From Gammaproteobacteria bacterium (GTDB taxonomy: Bacteria > Pseudomonadota > Gammaproteobacteria > Granulosicoccales > Granulosicoccaceae): 6,389 nucleotides of DNA. The notes beneath the pieces are model-generated. The model was given only the letters and a program-made list of their open reading frames with translations, was not told where the DNA came from and did not search any database. A program made the translations under genes and the position numbers. How positions within the stretch are numbered: position 1 is the first letter of the stretch; each line of letters starts with the position of its first letter. The stretch is taken from the NCBI GenBank assembly GCA_020444765.1, contig JAGRHW010000210.1, forward strand, positions 1 to 6,389, given 5' to 3'. Of this stretch, positions 1 through 6,007 are shown piece by piece.

Positions 1-292
1 TATCCATGCGATAGAGTGGGCGGCGGGAACCCGGGCGATTGTTCTCGGTAAGCCAAGTCTGGAGTTCTTTGCCCAGGTTGTCGCTTCGACGCCTTTTGCT
101 GCCGGGCGCTGCTTGATGATTGGCGACGATGCCGTCAGTGATGTGAAGGCGGCTATCGATGCCGGTTTGCAAGCCTGCCTGGTCAAAACCGGTAAATATC
201 AGCCGGGTGATGAAACAGACTTGCCGGTGCAGGCAAGGGTGATTGAAAACGTGACCGAACTTTTTGCCAAACAGGTTATAGCGTCGGTTTAG
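1..292 (+). CDS. HAD-superfamily subfamily IIA hydrolase, C-terminal part (5' end outside window)
   Basis: The last 96 residues of a phosphatase-like protein are read from base 2 and end at TAG 290-292. Two HAD motifs are visible. The motif III lysine lies in GKPSLEFF (residues 16-23 of the visible part). Motif IV lies in MIGDDAVSDVKAAIDAGL, with the acidic GDDxxSD cluster that binds Mg2+. The tail LVKTGKYQPGDE matches the HAD-IIA group that includes LHPP/HDHD2-like and PGP-like proteins. These are cytoplasmic phosphatases of about 250-260 residues, so over a third is visible. The nucleophile motif DxDG and the cap domain lie outside the window. The substrate cannot be assigned. It is convergent with the flavodoxin gene and has no visible functional link to it. 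Confidence 0.85.
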   Translation, partial: IHAIEWAAGTRAIVLGKPSLEFFAQVVASTPFAAGRCLMIGDDAVSDVKAAIDAGLQACLVKTGKYQPGDETDLPVQARVIENVTELFAKQVIASV

Positions 293-304
293 ACAAATTC
301 TCTG

Positions 305-350
305 AAACCGACCTGCACGTTGGATTTATGCAGGCCTGGTTTTCTTGTTT
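305..350 (+). terminator. Nested hairpin terminator after the HAD gene
   Basis: The inner stem CCTGCA (312-317) pairs with TGCAGG (329-334) across an 11-nt loop. The outer stem AAACC (305-309) pairs with GGTTT (338-342) across a small internal loop. A T-rich stretch (TTTTCTTGTTT) runs through 340-350. This fits an intrinsic terminator for rightward transcription. It sits between two convergent genes and could also slow leftward transcripts leaving the flavodoxin gene. The call is by eye; no folding energy was computed. Confidence 0.6.
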
Positions 351-363
351 GCCTAATATCTCA

Positions 364-984
364 TTAGCGCTCGGCTTTGGCCGTTTCAAGCACCTGCTGG
401 TACCAGTACTCGATGGATTTGGCATCGGCCTGGCTGACCTGAATAGCGGGAAACAAGGGGCGAGCACCCCACTGTTGCATTTTCTCGGTGATACTCAAAC
501 CGAAAGCGCAGAAGCGCGGAAAACGGCGGTCACCAAGAGCCAGTACCGCAAAAGGAAAATCCCGGTAACGTTCCGCTTCGCCTGCCGCCGGCCAGTTGTT
601 GCCTGTTTTCGGGGCGTCGCCTTTGCCCGTGGTGCTGGCTACAATCAGCAGCGCGTGATCAGGTAAAGGGGTTTCACCGAGTGCGTTCAACTCTGCCAGC
701 CGGACACTAAAACCCGCCTGATCCAGGCGTTCGCAGGTTTGTTCGGCCACTGCCCGCGCGGTACCGGTTTCAGTGGCATAAGCCACGACATAGTTCCCGG
801 CTTTCGAATGCCGGCGTGGGGATCTTTGCCGTAGGCGCCAGTCGGCGCGCAGCAATACGCCGGCATAGGCGAGCAGTACCAGACTTGCCAAAATCTGCCG
901 GTTGCCGCCGGCCGTGTCCATTTGCCAGATTAGCCAGACAGCTCCGGCCATCAGGGGCAATACGATTTTCAGCCAGAAACTCAA
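364..984 (-). CDS. Membrane-anchored flavodoxin-domain protein (CysJ/CPR-like FMN domain, no FAD/NAD(P)H module)
   Basis: A 206-residue protein with two hydrophobic N-terminal segments (about 4-21 and 31-46), then a basic stretch (RADWRLRQRSPRRHSK, 46-61) and a flavodoxin fold. By the positive-inside rule the flavodoxin domain faces the cytoplasm. Visible FMN-site features are the phosphate loop YATETGTA (69-76), the loop ASTTGKGDAPKTG (116-128), and AVLALGDRRFPRFCAFG (146-162). The last resembles the diflavin reductases (sulfite reductase alpha subunit, cytochrome P450 reductase). The FAD- and NAD(P)H-binding modules of those enzymes are missing and the protein ends cleanly at TAA. It probably shuttles single electrons at the inner membrane, perhaps to the PepSY partner upstream; that role is inferred. 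The start is uncertain. No ATG or GTG exists in frame nearby, so TTG at 984 with GGAG ten bases upstream is chosen. The frame stays open upstream for at least 30 codons without another start. Confidence 0.82.
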   Translation of the reverse strand: MSFWLKIVLPLMAGAVWLIWQMDTAGGNRQILASLVLLAYAGVLLRADWRLRQRSPRRHSKAGNYVVAYATETGTARAVAEQTCERLDQAGFSVRLAELNALGETPLPDHALLIVASTTGKGDAPKTGNNWPAAGEAERYRDFPFAVLALGDRRFPRFCAFGLSITEKMQQWGARPLFPAIQVSQADAKSIEYWYQQVLETAKAER

Positions 985-1110
985 AGCGGTAGCACTCCGG
1001 ACTGCTCTCCTTGTACAGTCGGCTTCGGTTTGATTGCGCCTGTGTGAGTCCCCGATGATGGAAGCATGGCGACGGGTGAAATTTTACAAGACATGCTCAC
1101 CACGATTGAT

Positions 1111-1746
1111 TCAATGTAGAAATAAAACAGCCAGCAACACAGGTATGACGAGCCCGAGCCCTGTTACCGGCCAAACGGATGTTCTTTCGCGAGCGTGCAG
1201 CGCCAGTACGCCGAAACCGGTCAGGCAGAATGCCACGCAGATGCCCGCGAAAATATCGATAAACCACAGCCAGACGGTGCCGGTGTTGCGTCCTTTATGC
1301 AAATCATTGAGCCAGGCAATCCAGCCCCGATCGGTGAGCTCGTAAACCATGTCACCGGAATCGAGGTCGATACTCAGCCAGGCATCGCCACCCGGGCGCG
1401 GCAGAGAAAAATACAACTCCTGATCAGACCATTCGGCATCGGCGTTAGCGAGGCGAATATTGTGGGTCTCGGCCAGCCATTGATGCAGTGTGGCCGGCGT
1501 TTCAAGTGTGGCGGCGGTCTGCTGCGTTTTGAGTTGTTCGATCAATTCGTCAGGTAACTGTGTTTCCAGTGTTTGGATAGCCGGTGTGGCGGAAATCAAC
1601 CCGGCATTATTGAGGGTGATGCCCGTGATGGCGAACAGGAGCATACCGCAGAGCGCCAGCGCGGAGCTGATCCAGTGCCAGGTCAGCAGCCGGCGCAGCC
1701 AGAGGCCTCTGCGCTCTGCGGAGGAGGTGAGTGCGGCATCTTGCAT
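1111..1746 (-). CDS. PepSY-associated transmembrane protein (PepSY_TM-like)
   Basis: A 211-residue inner-membrane protein with three predicted membrane helices: about 26-46 (after LLTWHW), about 156-180 (VWLWFIDIFAGICVAFCLTGFGVLAL), and 192-210. A periplasmic domain rich in acidic residues and beta-strand-like segments (AWLSIDLDSGDMVYELTDRGW) lies between helices 1 and 2. Histidines near membrane ends in TWHW, NDLHKGR and ALHARER are family-typical. In related PepSY_TM proteins such as FoxB and PiuB, histidines of this kind are candidate heme ligands and the proteins are tied to ferric-siderophore reduction. The gene is short compared with four-helix PepSY_TM proteins and resembles the compact PepSY_TM-like group. 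The start ATG at 1746 has a weak AGGCG nine bases upstream. It is transcribed away from the TonB receptor and is followed after 126 bp by the flavodoxin gene, so an operon is likely. A Fur-like site lies about 70 bp upstream. A reductase role is inferred. Confidence 0.82.
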   Translation of the reverse strand: MQDAALTSSAERRGLWLRRLLTWHWISSALALCGMLLFAITGITLNNAGLISATPAIQTLETQLPDELIEQLKTQQTAATLETPATLHQWLAETHNIRLANADAEWSDQELYFSLPRPGGDAWLSIDLDSGDMVYELTDRGWIAWLNDLHKGRNTGTVWLWFIDIFAGICVAFCLTGFGVLALHARERTSVWPVTGLGLVIPVLLAVLFLH

Positions 1747-1782
1747 AGGTTATGTCGCCTGAAAGAATCGATAAGGCGCGAT

Positions 1783-1809
1783 CCTATACCAGATCTCTTA
1801 CACACTCAA
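1783..1809 (-). promoter_or_regulatory. Candidate sigma70 promoter for the PepSY/flavodoxin unit
   Basis: On the minus strand TTGAGT (1809-1804) could be a -35 box and TATAGG (1788-1783) a -10 box, each 4 of 6 to consensus, with a short 15-bp spacer. The adjacent Fur-like site at 1815-1833 would flank it upstream. The short spacer and modest matches make this tentative. Confidence 0.3.
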
Positions 1810-1814
1810 TAAAT

Positions 1815-1833
1815 GCGAATGATTTTGATTAGC
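1815..1833. promoter_or_regulatory. Fur box-like site, PepSY side
   Basis: GCGAATGATTTTGATTAGC matches the 19-bp Fur consensus GATAATGATAATCATTATC at 13 of 19 positions, counted by eye. It lies about 70 bp upstream of the PepSY start, next to a candidate promoter, where it could mediate iron repression of the leftward unit. Confidence 0.5.
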
Positions 1834-1909
1834 TTTATCTGTTTATATATTAAAAGGCAATTTCTGAATTAAAGAGTGAGGCTGGTCCCGGACCTTGTCG
1901 CCGGTTTTG

Positions 1910-1927
1910 ACAGGCGTGTATGCCTGT
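1910..1927. repeat. Inverted repeat ACAGGC-N6-GCCTGT
   Basis: Two perfect 6-bp arms, 1910-1915 and 1922-1927, are separated by GTGTAT in the middle of the divergent gap. It is about 90 bp from the nearest Fur-like sites on either side. It could be an operator for a second, dimeric regulator or a small RNA-level hairpin. No T-run follows, so it is not a typical terminator. The function is unknown. Confidence 0.35.
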
Positions 1928-2003
1928 TCGATTTGGTGAAAGGTCAGGGATTTATCGGCAGATTTTGAATCATTCCAATCTTTGTGTGCTTGTTTTCCGA
2001 TTC

Positions 2004-2022
2004 GAGAATAGTTCTCATTAGC
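2004..2022. promoter_or_regulatory. Fur box-like site 1, receptor side
   Basis: GAGAATAGTTCTCATTAGC matches the 19-bp Fur consensus at 13 of 19 positions. It contains the short palindrome GAGAA-TAG-TTCTC. The second copy starts 23 bp downstream with nearly the same sequence, which suggests paired Fur dimers over the receptor promoter. Confidence 0.6.
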
Positions 2023-2024
2023 AC

Positions 2025-2053
2025 TTGAGAATAGTTATCATTAATATTAGTAT
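2025..2053 (+). promoter_or_regulatory. Candidate sigma70 promoter of the TonB receptor
   Basis: TTGAGA (2025-2030) and TAGTAT (2048-2053) are separated by 17 bp, each 4 of 6 to consensus. The second Fur-like site covers the -35 box and spacer. Transcription would start near 2060, leaving a leader of about 100 bases. It is tentative by sequence but supported by the operator overlap. Confidence 0.4.
2026..2045. promoter_or_regulatory. Fur box-like site 2, receptor side
   Basis: TGAGAATAGTTATCA (2026-2040) fits the 7-1-7 Fur motif TGATAAT-N-ATTATCA at 12 of 14 positions. The 19-mer at 2027-2045 matches the classic consensus at 13 of 19. It overlaps the candidate -35 box of the receptor promoter, the expected place for a repressor. 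Confidence 0.7.
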
Positions 2054-2161
2054 TTGCCAATAGTACTGTCTTAGACGTGACTTTCTTGTTTCTGTGCGGG
2101 CCATAACAAGCCGTCTGTTTTGGCTCGTGCTGCTGATTCGCAACTCACTTAGGAAAACAAC

Positions 2162-4447
2162 ATGAAGAACCGGAGAATTCCACACTCCTGCACCGCCACT
2201 GTGCTGGGTCTTACGCTTGCTTCGGCTGCCTCGGCAGAAGAAGCACTGACACTGGATGATGTCGTTATCAGCGCGGCGGGTATCGAGCAAAAACTGACCG
2301 ATGCGCCGGCGTCGATCACGGTGATCACCAAGGAAGATCTGGATCGAAAACCCTACGCTACCTTACTCGATGCGGTGCGCGAAGTGGAAGGTGTGGATGT
2401 CGGTGAAACCACCGATAAAACCGGGCAGGGCAGTATCAGTATTCGCGGTATGGGGGCCGATTACACACTGATTCTGATCGATGGCAGACGGCAGAACAAC
2501 GTAGGTGATATCTATCCGAATAACTTCGGCGGCAACCAGTTCAATCATATTCCACCGAAGGAAATGATCGAACGGATCGAAATTATCCGCGGCCCTGCCT
2601 CGACGCTTTATGGCGCGGATGCGCTGGGCGGGGTAATCAATATCATCACCAAAAAAGTCAGTGACGAATGGCACGGTTCGCTGTCGCACAGCCGCACGAT
2701 CGAAACCAACGATGATTTCGGCGATGACGATACCACGGATTTTTCTGTGAACGGCCCCTTGATCAAGGATCGCCTCGGCATCGGCCTGCGCGGCAGTTTT
2801 TACAACCGTGACGCCTCAACGCCTGAATACGACCCGGCGATCGATCCGAGCGGCACCGCCGTGCCGCGCGAGCTGGGTTATGGCTCCGGCGGCAAAACCG
2901 TGGACAATGAAAACCGCAACCTTGGCGTTCGTCTGGATTACAAGTTGACCGACAACCAAGATCTGACGCTGGACTACGAAACCTCCAGCCAGGAATACGA
3001 CAATGTCCCGGTCGATGGTGAAAACCCGCTCGGCACGACCGACAGCGTCGCCCGCCTGCCGCGCGCCGGCTATGCCCTGGAGCAGGAATTCAACCGTGAT
3101 CAGGCCTCGATTCGTCACGAAGGTGACTGGTCGTTCGGGCATATCGATATCACGCTGCATCATGTCGAGACCAGCAACGACGGCCGGACTCTGCCGCTGA
3201 CCGCGACTGAACGGCTGCAACTGAACGATATGCAGGCCGCCGGCGCCAGCGATGCGGAAATCGAGGCGGCGTTTTTGCCCCGCCCGAAGCGCACCCTGGA
3301 AACCCGCCAGACCACGCTGGATGCCAAGATCGATTCGCAGGTCGGTGAGCACTGGCTGGTTTACGGCGGGCAATATATCGATGCAGAAATGGAAGACGGC
3401 ACCTTCGGCATGAACGGCAGCGGCTTTGCCAAAGGCTCGGTTCAGGAGCACCGGCAGTGGTCGGTTTTTGCCGAGGACAACTGGAGCCTGACGCAGTCAC
3501 TGACGCTGACTGGCGGCTTGCGTTATGACCATCACAATATTTTCGACGGCCACGTCAGCCCGCGTCTCTATGCTAACTGGCAAAGTTCACCGGCCTGGAC
3601 ATTTAAAGGCGGCGTCAGCACCGGTTATAAGGCGCCCCAGGCCAGCGATCTGTATGACGGCATTACCGGTTTTGGCGGGCAGGGCACCAATCCTTTCCAC
3701 GGCACGCCGGATCTGGAACCGGAAACCAGCGTCAACAGCGAGCTGGCGGCGTATTTCTCGCACCCGGCCGGGCATAACTTCAATGCCACGGTGTTTTCCA
3801 ACCGTTTCAAGGATAAAATTGAAACGGGCGACGGCATCTATCATTGCGCTGATCCTGCTGCCGATCAGGCAAACTGTGCGGATTTAGCGGCCGAGTGGTA
3901 TGAGGTGCTCGGTGAGGGCTACACCTTCAGTCAGCTGATTAATATCGACAGCGCGCAGATCGACGGCCTTGAGCTGGCGGGCAAATACCAGTTCACCGAT
4001 GCCTTGTCCCTGCGTGCGAACTACACCTACACCGACGCGCGTATTACCAGCGGCGAGAACGACGGCGAGCCGTTAAGCGGCACCGCCAAGCATATGGCCA
4101 ATGCCACGCTGAACTGGCGCCTGACCGAGAAATTCAGTACTTATCTGACGGCGGAAATGCGCTCGAAACGCTTTACCAGCGAGCCGCGCGGTTGGAATAC
4201 CGATGTCGACTATCCGAAATACTACAAGGACTACACGATTTTCCACCTCGGTGGCAGTTATGAAGTCAACAAGAATTTCACCCTTAGCGCGCGCATCAAC
4301 AACCTGCTGGACGAAGATTTCACCAGCTATAAAACCATCTTCACCACCGAAGATGACGGCTTGACCTGGGATCCCAATTATGTCGATGACTACAATGTAA
4401 AATCCAAGGCAAGAAGCTTCTGGCTCTCGGCTACGGTCAGCTTCTGA
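2162..4447 (+). CDS. TonB-dependent outer-membrane receptor, CirA/IrgA-type ferric-siderophore receptor
   Basis: A complete 761-residue receptor. A signal peptide ends near ASA|EE (residue 25). A TonB-box-like LTLDDVVIS follows (29-37), then a plug domain (about 42-165) with DAPASITVITKEDL, ISIRGMGADYTLILIDGRR, PPKEMIERIEIIRGPASTLYGADALGGVINIITKK. The rest is the 22-strand beta-barrel, ending in phenylalanine (ATVSF) as expected for outer-membrane assembly. The plug wording resembles CirA, IrgA and FepA-like catecholate receptors, so a ferric catecholate or related siderophore is the likely cargo; the exact ligand is not readable. Cys562 and Cys572 lie ten residues apart in a predicted extracellular loop and could form a disulfide. 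AGGA at 2151-2154, seven bases before ATG, supports the start. It is divergent from the PepSY/flavodoxin unit across Fur-like sites and is probably iron-repressed. Confidence 0.93.
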   Translation: MKNRRIPHSCTATVLGLTLASAASAEEALTLDDVVISAAGIEQKLTDAPASITVITKEDLDRKPYATLLDAVREVEGVDVGETTDKTGQGSISIRGMGADYTLILIDGRRQNNVGDIYPNNFGGNQFNHIPPKEMIERIEIIRGPASTLYGADALGGVINIITKKVSDEWHGSLSHSRTIETNDDFGDDDTTDFSVNGPLIKDRLGIGLRGSFYNRDASTPEYDPAIDPSGTAVPRELGYGSGGKTVDNENRNLGVRLDYKLTDNQDLTLDYETSSQEYDNVPVDGENPLGTTDSVARLPRAGYALEQEFNRDQASIRHEGDWSFGHIDITLHHVETSNDGRTLPLTATERLQLNDMQAAGASDAEIEAAFLPRPKRTLETRQTTLDAKIDSQVGEHWLVYGGQYIDAEMEDGTFGMNGSGFAKGSVQEHRQWSVFAEDNWSLTQSLTLTGGLRYDHHNIFDGHVSPRLYANWQSSPAWTFKGGVSTGYKAPQASDLYDGITGFGGQGTNPFHGTPDLEPETSVNSELAAYFSHPAGHNFNATVFSNRFKDKIETGDGIYHCADPAADQANCADLAAEWYEVLGEGYTFSQLINIDSAQIDGLELAGKYQFTDALSLRANYTYTDARITSGENDGEPLSGTAKHMANATLNWRLTEKFSTYLTAEMRSKRFTSEPRGWNTDVDYPKYYKDYTIFHLGGSYEVNKNFTLSARINNLLDEDFTSYKTIFTTEDDGLTWDPNYVDDYNVKSKARSFWLSATVSF

Positions 4448-4452
4448 AGTAC

Positions 4453-4482
4453 GGCTTAAAGGCGATTGTGCCTTTTTGAGCC
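4453..4482 (+). terminator. Intrinsic terminator of the TonB receptor gene
   Basis: AAAGGC (4458-4463) pairs with GCCTTT (4470-4475) around a six-base loop and runs into a five-T tract (4473-4477). An outer GGCT (4453-4456) can pair with AGCC (4479-4482). It begins six bases after the receptor stop codon. This separates the receptor from the serpin gene. Confidence 0.65.
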
Positions 4483-4492
4483 AAGGTAAAAC

Positions 4493-4535
4493 AGGCCCGC
4501 CTGATCGCATCAAACCAATGCGATCAGGCGGGCCT
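4493..4535. repeat. Perfect 18-bp inverted repeat with 7-nt loop
   Basis: The arm at 4493-4510 (AGGCCCGCCTGATCGCAT) is an exact reverse complement of 4518-4535, with loop CAAACCA. There is no T-run on the right-hand side. Reading leftward, the stem is followed by GTTTTACC, so it could act as a weak terminator on the minus strand or a transcript-stabilising hairpin for the receptor mRNA. It may also belong to a dispersed intergenic repeat family; a genome search is needed to tell. Confidence 0.75.
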
Positions 4536-4565
4536 TACATTGTGATCCCCTCGTGGTTTATGGGC

Positions 4566-4593
4566 TTGTCGAAATAAATCGGAGTACTAGAAT
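4566..4593 (+). promoter_or_regulatory. Candidate sigma70 promoter of the serpin gene
   Basis: TTGTCG (4566-4571, 4 of 6) and TAGAAT (4588-4593, 5 of 6) are separated by 16 bp. A second possible -10, TATAAC (4621-4626), has no good -35 partner. The promoter lies after the receptor terminator and the inverted repeat, so the serpin is probably transcribed independently. No Fur-like site was seen here. Confidence 0.45.
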
Positions 4594-4641
4594 TGTAGTC
4601 AAACATTCAGGCCAGAGCTGTATAACAGGCTTTGCATGAAA

Positions 4642-4663
4642 CGGGCTGAGTAAGCCCGGGGAG
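4642..4663 (+). promoter_or_regulatory. Serpin ribosome-binding site abutting a small hairpin
   Basis: GGGGAG (4658-4663) lies eight bases before ATG 4672 and decides this start over the internal ATG at codon 8. Immediately upstream CGGGCT (4642-4647) can pair with AGCCCG (4653-4658) around a five-base loop, whose last base is the first G of the Shine-Dalgarno. The hairpin could tune translation modestly; this is speculative. Confidence 0.5.
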
Positions 4664-4671
4664 ATTGCCGT

Positions 4672-5973
4672 ATGCTGACTGACAAGCTTTCGATGCTGGG
4701 ACTTAGTGCGCTGCTGGCCGTGTCGCTCGCGATGACTGCCTGTAGTGACGATTCGTCGACCGGCGCTGCCGATCCGGATCGCGACCTGACCGTGCTGCGT
4801 TCCGACCTGGAACGCGAGGCGAATCCGCAGGTCGACGCGAACGACCTAGCCACGCAGGTCGATGCGAATACCGCGTTTGCCATCGATCTCTACAAAGCGG
4901 TGCTGGTCGAGCAGAGTCGGGCAAACCTTATCGCTTCGCCGTACAGCGTGTCGATCGCCCTGGCCATGACCTGGGCCGGCGCCCGCGGCCAGACCGAAAC
5001 CGACATGGCGGCTGGGTTGCATTATGAGCTGCCGCAAGCATCCCTGCATCCATTCTTCAACCATATCGACCTTGCGCTCGAAAGCCGTGGTGAAGACGCC
5101 GAAGGGCAGGACGGCGAACCGTTCCGTCTGCGTGTGGCCAATTCGCTCTGGGGTCAGAAGGACTTCACTTTCAAACAACCCTTTCTTGACACGCTCGCCC
5201 TCAACTATGGTGCCGGACTGCGGGTGCTGGATTTTATCGCCGAGCCCGACGATTCACGTCTGACCATCAATCACTGGGTGGAAGAGAAAACCGATGAGCG
5301 CATTAAAAACCTCTTGCCCGAAGGGTCGATAACGCCGAATACGCGTCTGGTACTGACGAACGCCATCTACTTCAACGCCGCCTGGGCGGCCAAGTTTGAC
5401 GAAAATTCCACCCGCGACGGTGACTTCAACGCACTGGACGGGGGCGCTGTCAGCGTGCCGATGATGTCGCAGATGGCCGGCTTCAATTACACCAAAGCGG
5501 GCGACATCGATGCCATCGAATTGCCATACGATGGCGGCGAAGTCTCGATGGTCATCCTGCTGCCCGACGACCTTGAAGCGTTCGAAGCGCGTCTGGACAC
5601 CGCGCTGCTGACCGAAATCGATGCCGGCCTGGCCCCGGCAATGGTTGATCTCACGATGCCGAAATTCGAGATTGAATCAACACTGCCGCTCACCCGGACC
5701 CTGCAGGACATGGGCATGACCTCGGCCTTTATCAATGCGGATTTCACCGGCATGGCCGATGCAAGCCTGGCTATCAGCGACGTCTTCCACAAGGCCTTTA
5801 TCAAGCTCGATGAGAACGGCACCGAAGCCGCTGCCGCCACCGCCGTCGTGGTTGGTGAAACCTCGGTCCCGGTGGCTGATGTTACGCTGACCATCGATCG
5901 GCCCTTCCTTTACCTGATTCGCGATGTCGAAACCGGGACGGTGATTTTCATAGGTCGTGTCGTTGCGCCTTGA
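4672..5973 (+). CDS. Serpin-family protease inhibitor, predicted outer-membrane lipoprotein
   Basis: A 433-residue protein. The N-terminus has a hydrophobic segment (6-23) and a lipobox-like MTAC with Cys24. Serine follows at +2, which favours outer-membrane sorting. A flexible acidic linker (25-66) precedes a full serpin domain (about 67-433). Signature stretches are IASPYSVSIALAMTWAGARG (87-106), TNAIYFNAAWAAKF (229-242), and the C-terminal RPFLYLIRDVETGTVIFIGRV (410-430). The hinge EnGTEAAAATAVVV (381-394) has Gly at P15, Thr at P14 and Ala at P12-P9, the pattern of inhibitory serpins. By length comparison with antithrombin the scissile bond falls at Thr397-Ser398. It probably traps serine or cysteine proteases outside the cell or in the periplasm; the target is unknown. 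It has its own promoter and sits convergent to an AraC-family gene 34 bp away. Family assignment is very secure; the lipoprotein call is likely, with Met at -3 slightly unusual. Confidence 0.94.
   Translation: MLTDKLSMLGLSALLAVSLAMTACSDDSSTGAADPDRDLTVLRSDLEREANPQVDANDLATQVDANTAFAIDLYKAVLVEQSRANLIASPYSVSIALAMTWAGARGQTETDMAAGLHYELPQASLHPFFNHIDLALESRGEDAEGQDGEPFRLRVANSLWGQKDFTFKQPFLDTLALNYGAGLRVLDFIAEPDDSRLTINHWVEEKTDERIKNLLPEGSITPNTRLVLTNAIYFNAAWAAKFDENSTRDGDFNALDGGAVSVPMMSQMAGFNYTKAGDIDAIELPYDGGEVSMVILLPDDLEAFEARLDTALLTEIDAGLAPAMVDLTMPKFEIESTLPLTRTLQDMGMTSAFINADFTGMADASLAISDVFHKAFIKLDENGTEAAAATAVVVGETSVPVADVTLTIDRPFLYLIRDVETGTVIFIGRVVAP
4828..4868 (+). repeat. Short direct repeat in the serpin linker
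   Basis: CAGGTCGACGCGAA (4828-4841) recurs as CAGGTCGATGCGAA (4855-4868), 27 bp apart with one silent mismatch. The protein reads QVDAN-DLAT-QVDAN at residues 53-66, at the junction of the lipoprotein linker and the serpin fold. It looks like a nine-codon in-frame duplication that lengthens the tether. Confidence 0.55.
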
Positions 5974-6007
5974 GGACCGCTTGTATGTCCGCGTAGTTCC
6001 GCTGTAC

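Larger units (their letters stand above)
1747..2161. promoter_or_regulatory. Divergent iron-responsive control region
   Basis: This 415-bp AT-richer gap separates the leftward PepSY gene from the rightward TonB receptor. No convincing ORF was seen in it. It holds one Fur-like site on the PepSY side, two on the receptor side, an ACAGGC/GCCTGT inverted repeat in the middle, and an untranslated leader of roughly 100 bases before the receptor ATG. The layout suggests both transcription units are repressed by iron-loaded Fur and released together on iron starvation. Regulation is inferred from the sites alone. Confidence 0.65.

Noticed and set aside
1034..1812. Several plus-strand frames opposite the PepSY gene
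   Set aside because: They are shadows of the PepSY coding strand, lack credible start context, and have no recognisable protein features.
2816..3451. Long minus-strand frame of 211 codons inside the TonB receptor gene
   Set aside because: It lies opposite a secure receptor gene and has no recognisable domain. Long antisense frames are common opposite codon-biased genes of this composition.
5974..6007. Possible terminator between the convergent serpin and AraC genes
   Set aside because: Only a weak GGAC/GTCC pairing with a nine-base loop is present and no T-run follows.
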